Source: a virus
Direction: 5' to 3' (one strand)
Virus record (IMG/VR): IMGVR_UViG_3300030328_003715
Span: 1-24,813 of that record
Length of the DNA stretch: 24,813 nt
Shown: in pieces, positions 16,701-20,900 of the stretch
Layout of the letters: every line of letters starts with the position of its first letter
Numbering within the stretch: the stretch's first letter is position 1
Translations under genes and position numbers: made by a program
The notes under the pieces: generated by a model
The model's database searches: none
What the model saw: the letters and a program-made list of their open reading frames with translations, nothing else
What the model was told of the DNA's origin: nothing

Positions 16701-17162
16701 GAAGGTCAAGATGATGATGGTTGTGATGGTTCTACCACTGGTGGTGGAGGAGGTGGAGGTTGCGCCATCAGTTACTTTAATCAATCTTCATTGAGTGGTA
16801 ATTATAGTGTTGTTGTTGGAGGAGGTGGAGCAGCAGGAAAGGCAGGTAGTAATGGTCAATCAGGTGGACAAAGTAAGGTAACAGGTACCAATATGACTGT
16901 TAAAGCTAATGGTGGAGGTGGTTCTTCTAATACTGGTATTGGACAAAGATCTGCTGGTGGAAGTGGTGGTACTATTTCAAATGGTACTCTTAAGTTTACA
17001 GGTATGCCTGGTGGGAGGTCAGATGCTGCTGGTGCTGGTGGAAGTGCTGGTGGTTTGGGTGGTAGTAACTATGGTAAAGGTGGAGCTGGTAGAAGTGTAT
17101 GTAATCAATCAACAAATGGAAATGCTGGTAATAAGGGTGTTGTAATAATTCTTGGATGGTAA
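10725..17162 (+). CDS. Giant tail fibre protein with glycine-rich distal tip, 2145 aa
   Basis: Starts MAIKVYKGGSWVNATG, a short N-terminus also seen on other marine phage fibre proteins. Domains in order: fibre module with YYLSFVDENH (about residues 35-75); LGKADKKWNKVYA (about 162-174); a series of about 13 NxFxGxxAG repeats (about 214-460) with unusually many cysteines; a second YYVSFV...R..EQLY module (about 530); GIGT.NP..PLHI and LRITSAGHVGIGTTNP motifs; a diverged SAEVVDVG repeat; several repeated modules with DNA-level duplication (13365-15467); two F.DL.DTP..Y motifs (about 1325 and 1406); and a glycine-rich tip (about 1984-2145) ending GVVIILGW. There is no S74 domain; the chaperone-like gene follows directly. 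No Shine-Dalgarno is visible. The protein is probably a trimeric fibre with a receptor-binding tip; this is inferred from motifs and gene order. Confidence 0.85.
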   Translation: MAIKVYKGGSWVNATGVSAIGKADRLAIGQTDTSLATSDKNYYLSFVDENHSHTDRKYEDFYTGIGITYSPISRSLGVGGVLYLSGTCNNFQGSIRSYGGADKLFVLYNESSEGIISINPANSAGDTVGLVTFKSSTADGNKSYFKSDVSPTIDCTGIFDLGKADKKWNKVYANCFIGNGSGLDGTGHWDEDVYKNLKAGTYAGNAITAQTCYNIFVGAYAGCKTTGAGGAGGSDEVGDANVFLGASAGRHNITGSYNFYGGYLAGRGKIDSSPSGCCNIFIGRSAGQEITSGKQNVFLGPLAGEAMETGDNNIFLGLSAGRYASSASYTIGIGLGAGLCNTSANGNTFLGAYAGRGVTSGGNNVAIGSNALRGRLVTVGDTEVSCDILGIQNTAIGFKAGFCLGPLAVDQGANTFLGAQAACTQLDGSFNVAIGYQVELDLKTCANASCVSNQLAIGAGSNRWLTGDKSFNIKPGRGIIDCAGSSGGSAQVLTAIEDGGASYVKWETNSAVATNADKVGIGTTDNANGDDVQSYYVSFVRDNNAHNSRQYEQLYSDSKLVYNYKASNDTSTFGIGTNNPQSPLHIQNSGPQLQWTDSDDNSDSKIRYNSPNFIIEADSNNEAEDSNISFRIDGSLVHPNEKLRITSAGHVGIGTTNPIADDAIIGKTIKDYLEDNNSVLAVGIVTARDYYGNFKGTIDSTIDKIVEKDTSAEVVDVGLTTHFTIKTDGIQRLRIDDAGISTFSSDKALVARFERIGNTDGKWAKVDIKANTTDGNSYLTFSDSGATEVGAINYEHNDDTLRFEVLDVNNADPLKKVRRSRLQVGNAGQIGLWGGYTPDGSGISDSYGTDGQVLTSKGSSAAAIWQDASDLPASTATTLTIGTDDNAGDRYLTFVAASGDTQNVYMDSELKYNPNTDTLTSGNITSPNVSVSTLLNVEGNTTLGNSASEDTITFTGKVNSSVLPKTNADNKDDVSGLDLGGGSAYWRNIYARQFTGSLSGDSTSAQALDIGTDNNANDRYLTFVAGSGDSKDVYMDSELKYNSSTDTLTPVNLTVTGNTTLGNTNADTTTFTSKVASHIIPVLEEDNETGVSEWNLGELGAKWGTVFANEFNGSFSGSIEKINTASSENENTTYLTFTTTTPTDTDRGSFLLVNPHLKFRSNSADDGEKLTVDCQLDVTGTATLNGNVTLGGAATDTATFNSKVASHIFPSHNASASDDADGKDLGDGSNYWRKVYAKEYTGKFIGTLESRKIAMTGDVAWEVNFDASGDVTADGTIQPGAVDESMINITNAPSASTAGYFLQTNASGSLTWAQVAAGDGVNLNFVDLEDTPSAYTDNANKLVAVNGNADALIFTDASSVGTDSYVTGASWSNITGGRRLTLTRNQSLVDITADLTLSSLGGASNFLDLTDTPESYGTTNAGGLGKVVAINSTNDGLEFVSRTYTLPTFGNANGSSGIRLSLGGTNNDDVNITGANGITVKGNSSGGNNTLTIGCEDGFSSNKVNITLKSDNATYYPTFVSGNTAEGKEVHQDSDGLTYNPHANLLTTGTLMTGVLDATGAASLNGNVTLGDAAADTVTFNAKSTTIIPSGDSGTQNLGSENNKWGTVYADNITGTLTVPTAEHQVLYTGLSGTNPIVAGTNEFTFITEPNSKEKAVNILKISHLTSPDDRGEVFAYGGNDVNYASISGDGGIEICRGTSDTGLEDGGAYIDFKDSSEGENYDARIQLTKQGLGADWDAGDNYGILFETGGIGKRHMLLTEEGTLGITTSNVGAGAIVKKASRTIGFAPGYSRDTASFIDGAVALDVNGTALLRRHDNVKQGGQITFCNSDDTVAYSIDVKGTTAANSVLRIIDEKTLADNDTRGTQRYVINRSGAFGIGDEGAADYGENGQFLKSTGDDSQPVWDAISTIDSYVTGASFSNITDGKRLTLNRNQGLTNITADFTFPNLARGMYFKHWTNGTNTWKPKTGSPADYDQFLVICIGGGGGSGRAEGQDDDGCDGSTTGGGGGGGCAISYFNQSSLSGNYSVVVGGGGAAGKAGSNGQSGGQSKVTGTNMTVKANGGGGSSNTGIGQRSAGGSGGTISNGTLKFTGMPGGRSDAAGAGGSAGGLGGSNYGKGGAGRSVCNQSTNGNAGNKGVVIILGW
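11365..12110 (+). repeat. NxFxGxxAG repeat head (YadA/Hep_Hag-like)
   Basis: About 13 units such as NIFVGAYAG, NVFLGASAG, NIFIGRSAG, NVFLGPLAG, NTFLGAYAG and NTAIGFKAG, often joined by .TG..N. The pattern resembles the left-handed beta-roll repeats of trimeric adhesin heads and of many phage fibres. The last units are degenerate (NVAIGYQVE, NQLAIGAGS). Confidence 0.75.
13365..13463 (+). repeat. 99-bp direct repeat, copy 1
   Basis: Matches 13752-13850 at 92 of 99 bases by direct comparison; both are in frame and encode IGTD(D/N)NA.DRYLTFVA.SGD followed by VYMDSELKYN. The copies are 387 bases apart, consistent with a tandem duplication of one fibre module. Confidence 0.9.
13752..13850 (+). repeat. 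99-bp direct repeat, copy 2
   Basis: Partner of 13365-13463 with seven mismatches, most of which change an amino acid. The module continues into N.TLGN....T.TF..KV.S, which is also shared in weaker form by both copies. Confidence 0.9.
14268..14327 (+). repeat. 60-bp direct repeat, copy 1
   Basis: Encodes ATLNGNVTLGGAATDTATFN. It matches 15408-15467 at 56 of 60 bases and in frame. Confidence 0.85.
14811..14906 (+). repeat. 96-bp diverged repeat, copy 1
   Basis: Encodes DSYVTGASWSNITGGRRLTL and the following RNQ.L..ITAD. The same motif recurs at 16458-16553, just before the glycine-rich tip. DNA identity is high in the first 25 bases and lower after that. Confidence 0.8.
15408..15467 (+). repeat. 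60-bp direct repeat, copy 2
   Basis: Partner of 14268-14327 with four mismatches. The segment that follows differs from that after copy 1 at first, then rejoins it at an LG....W..VYA motif. Confidence 0.85.
16458..16553 (+). repeat. 96-bp diverged repeat, copy 2
   Basis: Partner of 14811-14906, encoding DSYVTGASFSNITDGKRLTL and the following RNQ.L..ITAD. It sits about 120 bases before the start of the glycine-rich tip. Confidence 0.8.
16674..17159 (+). other. Glycine-rich C-terminal tip of the 2145-aa fibre
   Basis: About 160 residues with runs of glycine (five after ICI, seven after STT, four in VVGGGGAAG), spaced by short strands such as ISYFNQSSLSGNYSVVV and NGTLKFTG, and ending GVVIILGW. 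This matches the style of glycine-rich phage tip domains, of which T2/S16 gp38 with a polyglycine-II core is the best-known example. Homology to gp38 is not shown here; a receptor-binding tip is inferred. Confidence 0.6.
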
Positions 17163-17180
17163 TAGGGGTTAGAAAAAATG

Positions 17181-17188
17181 GATAAATA
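17181..17188 (+). promoter_or_regulatory. T4-type late promoter-like octamer
   Basis: GATAAATA matches TATAAATA at seven of eight positions and lies 50 bases before the ATG of the chaperone-like gene. It overlaps codons 2-4 of the 18-codon frame, so transcription from it would not cover that frame's start. Confidence 0.4.
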
Positions 17189-17225
17189 TGGTATTATTGA
17201 AAGTAATAAAGTAACATTAATTTTT

Positions 17226-17230
17226 AGGAG
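17226..17230 (+). promoter_or_regulatory. Shine-Dalgarno AGGAG for the chaperone-like gene
   Basis: AGGAG lies seven bases before the ATG at 17238. It is the only strong ribosome-binding site ahead of any gene in the window and supports the chosen start. Confidence 0.75.
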
Positions 17231-17237
17231 ATAGAAC

Positions 17238-17651
17238 ATGGGCATATACGCTGTTGTTGAAGATAACAAAATAACAAATGTAATAGAATGGGATGGTAAC
17301 ACAACCACTTGGACACCTCCTACTGGATCTACTATGGTTGGTATAGCATCCACAGAGTATGCTGGTATTGGTATTGGACAATCTTATATTGATGGAAAAT
17401 TTATAATACCAGAATATGTAGATCCAACACCTCTAAGTGAGTATTATGAACAAGTTAGAGAAAAAAGAAATAAAAAATTAACTGGTTCAGATTGGACTCA
17501 ATATACTGATAGTCCATTAGACTCTACTAAGAAGACAGAGTGGGCTACATATAGACAGGCACTAAGAGATTTGCCAGCAAATCTTACTGATAGTAATGTG
17601 AAGGATGTTATATATGTATCTCATTCATTTTGGCCAACAAAACCATCTTGA
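17238..17651 (+). CDS. Tail fibre assembly chaperone-like protein (137 aa)
   Basis: A small soluble protein probably helping the preceding fibre fold or trimerise. Residues 1-50 hold a start of the type MGIYAVVEDNKITNVIEW followed by a W.PP.GS strand and a GIG..Y.DGKF segment, as in many phage proteins beginning 'Y.VVENN.V.N'. Residues about 65-137 match the phage tail assembly chaperone-like (APC) pattern: RNK.L..SDWTQ..DSPL, K..WA.YRQALRDLP. The family's trait is the DWTQ...W..YR..LRDLP core, which is complete here. It follows a fibre gene, as Tfa-type chaperones usually do, with a 75-bp gap that contains a similar vestige. The start is supported by AGGAG seven bases upstream. The partner fibre is inferred from position. 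Confidence 0.75.
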   Translation: MGIYAVVEDNKITNVIEWDGNTTTWTPPTGSTMVGIASTEYAGIGIGQSYIDGKFIIPEYVDPTPLSEYYEQVREKRNKKLTGSDWTQYTDSPLDSTKKTEWATYRQALRDLPANLTDSNVKDVIYVSHSFWPTKPS

Positions 17652-17699
17652 CAAAATAAAATAGATGATCTATAATTAAAAAAACTTATAGTGACTTCT

Positions 17700-17885
17700 A
17701 TGGACGAGAATGTTCTTGGTGTTGTAATTGATTTGTGTTCTCGTGCATTTTTGATTAAAAGTAATCAAGGGTGCGAGAAATACTTAAAATGTGAGGATAC
17801 AGATCAATTTATGAGAGTATTGAAGGTATGCACCGATCTTTTGAATGAAGATGAGATAAAATATGACTCAATACCACCTCGATAA
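17700..17885 (+). CDS. Small conserved-type protein of unknown function (61 aa)
   Basis: Reads MDENVLGVVIDLCSRAFLIK and continues to a C-terminus ending DSIPPR. It is acidic, with predicted helix around CEDTDQFMRVLKVCTDLLNEDE and three cysteines spread over the protein plus one in CSRAF; no signal peptide or membrane segment is seen. I do not recognise a functional family, though short proteins of this look occur among structural genes of marine myoviruses. A GTG at 17691 would add three residues; I chose the ATG because the GTG lies in the edge of a weak A+T-rich inverted repeat and neither start has a Shine-Dalgarno. Its place between a chaperone-like gene and a fibre suggests a virion assembly role, but this is only context. 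Confidence 0.65.
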   Translation: MDENVLGVVIDLCSRAFLIKSNQGCEKYLKCEDTDQFMRVLKVCTDLLNEDEIKYDSIPPR

Positions 17886-17906
17886 AAATTATTAATTTCT
17901 GCCTTA

Positions 17907-17913
17907 CTAAATA
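17907..17913 (+). promoter_or_regulatory. Possible late promoter variant CTAAATA
   Basis: ACTAAATA lies 28 bases before the ATG at 17942 and matches the T4 late octamer at six of eight positions. It is the best candidate in this 56-bp gap; support is weak. Confidence 0.3.
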
Positions 17914-17941
17914 TATCATAGAAATAGATTAGAAGTCAGCG

Positions 17942-20900
17942 ATGCCCCTGAATAAGCTAGATAATTTCCTAAAGAATGTAGAAGGTCGTATTCTTTATGT
18001 GAGTCCAAGTGATTTGGATTCGACGGATGACATTACAAATGAAGGTAATTCTCAGACAAGACCATTCAAAAGTCTGCAGAGAGCATTAATTGAAGCAGCA
18101 AGATTTTCTTATAATATAGGAAATAATAATGATTTAGTAGAGAAAACTACTATATTATTAATGCCAGGTGAGTATTTAATTGATAATAGACCTGGATATG
18201 GAATATTAGATAATGGTGGAGTTAAAGCATTAACACCTGGTGGGGCGCAAGTAAATGCATCCATATTCGATTTAACATTAGATTCTAATTTTGATTTAAA
18301 TCAAGCAGATAATGTACTTTACAGATATAATAGTGTTCATGGTGGAGTTATTGTACCTAGAGGTACCTCTATTGTTGGACTAGATTTAAGAAAGACGAAG
18401 ATAAGACCTAAGTATGTTCCTAACCCTACAGATGATACTGCAACATCTGCCATCTTTAGAATAACTGGTGGATGTTATTTCTGGCAGTTCTCTATTTTTG
18501 ATGGGAATGAAAATAGTGAAGTTTATGTTAATAATTCTGATGTTGAAAGACCAACGTTCTCTCACCATAAATTAACTGTATTTGAATATGCTGATGGAAT
18601 AAATAAACATCCTGTTACAGGTATAGATGATTTGAATATGTATTATCATAAGCTTTCTGTGGCTTATGATTCTGCATCTACGAGAAATATTCAAGATAAG
18701 TATCCTACAAGTACAAGAGGATTTTCATCTAGAAGACCAGAGTATGAAATTGTTGGTGCATTCGCCTCAGATCCTGTTTCTATAACTAAAATCTATGCAG
18801 GTGATGAAGTATATGCAACAAGTCAAGTTACTGTAGAAACTCAAAATGATCATAATTTTGATATAGGAACTCCTATTAAAATTAATGGTGTTAGTCCAGC
18901 TGATTATAATGTATCTGCTGTAGTTACACAAACATTTCCAAATGATTCTAAGAAATTTAAGTATACTCTTGCTGATTTCAATCCAGGATTAGAAACACCT
19001 GCTAATAATGTAACAGGTGCCACAGTAACTATTGAGACTGATACTGTTGATGGTGCATCTCCATATATCTTTAACTGTTCATTACGTTCAGTTTATGGTA
19101 TGAATGGTATGAAGGCAGATGGTAATAAGTCAACTGGATTTAAATCCATGGTTGTTGCTCAGTTTACTGGTGTCTCACTGCAAAAAGATGATAGAGCATT
19201 TGTAAAATATAATAAATCGAATAGATCATATGAAGGAATTAATATTGTAGCAACTCAACCACCTAGATTAGCACAAGAATCATCACCAACTAATCCTTCT
19301 AGGGTCTATCATTTAGATTCTGAGGCAATTTATAGATCTGGATGGGAAACCACACACGTTAATATTACTAATGATGCTATTCTTCAGATAGTTTCTGTGT
19401 TTGCTATTGGATATAATAAGCATTTTGCTGCAGAAAGTGGTGGTGATGCTTCTATCACAAACTCTAACTCTAACTTTGGACAAATTGCATTAGTTTCTGA
19501 TGGATTTAAGAAAGAAGCATTTGAAAAAGATGACACGAGTTATCTAACACATATTATCACACCAAAAGCAATTACTTCGGATGAAGAAGAAATTGATTGG
19601 ATGAGATTTTCTGCTGATACTGGTGGAAATGGTGTATCCAGTGATGGAAAAGTATATCTTGATGGATTTATAAGTGAAGATGTTAAACCACCATCTTTAA
19701 CCCAAGGTTATCGTATAGGTGCTAAAAAAGAAGATAAGATATTTGTTAAAGATGCCAATGGTGTTGAAAAATGGGCATACATTAGTATGATTGATGCTAA
19801 TGGTTCTATAAGCACTACTATTAGGAGTGTTAAAGAGTATTCAGTCGATTCACCATCAGATAAACTTTTCACACTATTTTCAGGAACACATCAACTTGCA
19901 ACAGGTGAAAAGGTTCTTGTTAGAAGTGAAGATGGAGATCTTCCTGAAAATATTGAAGAAGATGTAGTTTATTATGCAATTAGATATTCTAATTCACAAT
20001 TTAAATTAGCATCTTCTAAATCTAATGCTGATTTAGATGTTCCAATAGATGTTACTGGAGGAACAAATCTTAAAGTTCTAAGTAGAGTTACTGATAAAGA
20101 ATCTGGTGATATTGGTCATCCAATACAGTATGATAGTAGTAATAATCAGTGGTATATTGCAACCAATAGTCAAGCAGATCAGAACTCTCAAGGTGCTACA
20201 CTTTATGCTTATTTGGATAGTATAAAAGGTGCAGGTGTAAAAACAGAACCAACTTATGTTAAGAGAATAGCTGATAATAGAAATTTAATCGATAAAATAT
20301 ACAAATTAAGATTAACAATTCCTGGTGAAACCCTTCTTGCAAAGAATCCTGAAAATGGATTTGTTATACAAGAATCAAGTAGAACTGGTTATAGAAAAAA
20401 TGAAGATTTTACTGTAGATACAGATACTACTGACTTAACTAGAAATGATTATGATTATGCTAGAAATTTAAAGTATATTCGTAGTGCTACTTACAATAGT
20501 AGTATTCAAAAAGTAACTATAGGTGGTAATAGATCACATAATTTGAATATAGGTGATACTGTTGTAATTAAAGGTTTGAAATCATCAGGTAATACTACTG
20601 GTGAGGATAATGTTGGATACAATGGAACCTTTACTGTAGATGGTCTTATTGATAGTATGTCATTTACATATTCTCCAGGAAGATCTTTAGCTGCGGCAAC
20701 AACAAATCCGTTTGTAGGTAACGTTACTGCTGATGTATCATTACCTAGATTTGAAAGAATAGATATGCAATCAAATGTATATCTTTATAGAAATGAAATT
20801 TTTACAAATTATAATACAAGTGATTCTGTAGATGGTATATATCATGCATATCCATTAAATGCAAATAATAAATTACCTGTTGATGAAGGTGGATTTGAAA

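Larger units (their letters stand above)
17178..17234 (+). pseudogene. 18-codon vestige or leader resembling the start of the next gene
   Basis: ATG at 17178 opens an 18-codon frame (MDKYGIIESNKVTLIFRR) ending in TAG at 17232. Its first 13 residues line up without gaps with the start of the following chaperone-like protein: Y.(I/V)(I/V)E.NK(V/I)T. Over the ten aligned codons from Tyr to Thr, 22 of 30 bases match. It may be the remnant of a duplicated gene or a short leader peptide; its end overlaps the Shine-Dalgarno of the next gene. Confidence 0.5.

Noticed and set aside
16569-17145. Several open frames overlapping the glycine-rich tip on both strands
   Set aside because: They arise because GGT/GGA repeats read as Val/Leu or Thr/Ser runs in other frames. 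The sense frame has clear fibre motifs before and after this stretch.
16674-17162. Diversity-generating retroelement target at the fibre tip
   Set aside because: No template repeat with adenine-specific differences and no reverse transcriptase are visible in the window; the tip lacks a C-type lectin-like sequence.
17105-17353. 82-residue open frame on the minus strand across the gap before the chaperone-like gene
   Set aside because: It is opposite two supported + strand genes and has no recognisable motif; all other genes here are on the + strand.
17670-17691. CTATAA / TTATAG inverted repeat as a terminator
   Set aside because: The stem is only six A+T-rich pairs with a ten-base loop and no T run after it; too weak to call a terminator.
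17942-18600. Depolymerase enzyme call for the pectate-lyase-like N-terminus
   Set aside because: The beta-helix pattern is shared by many non-enzymatic spike proteins, and I could not identify a set of catalytic acidic residues.
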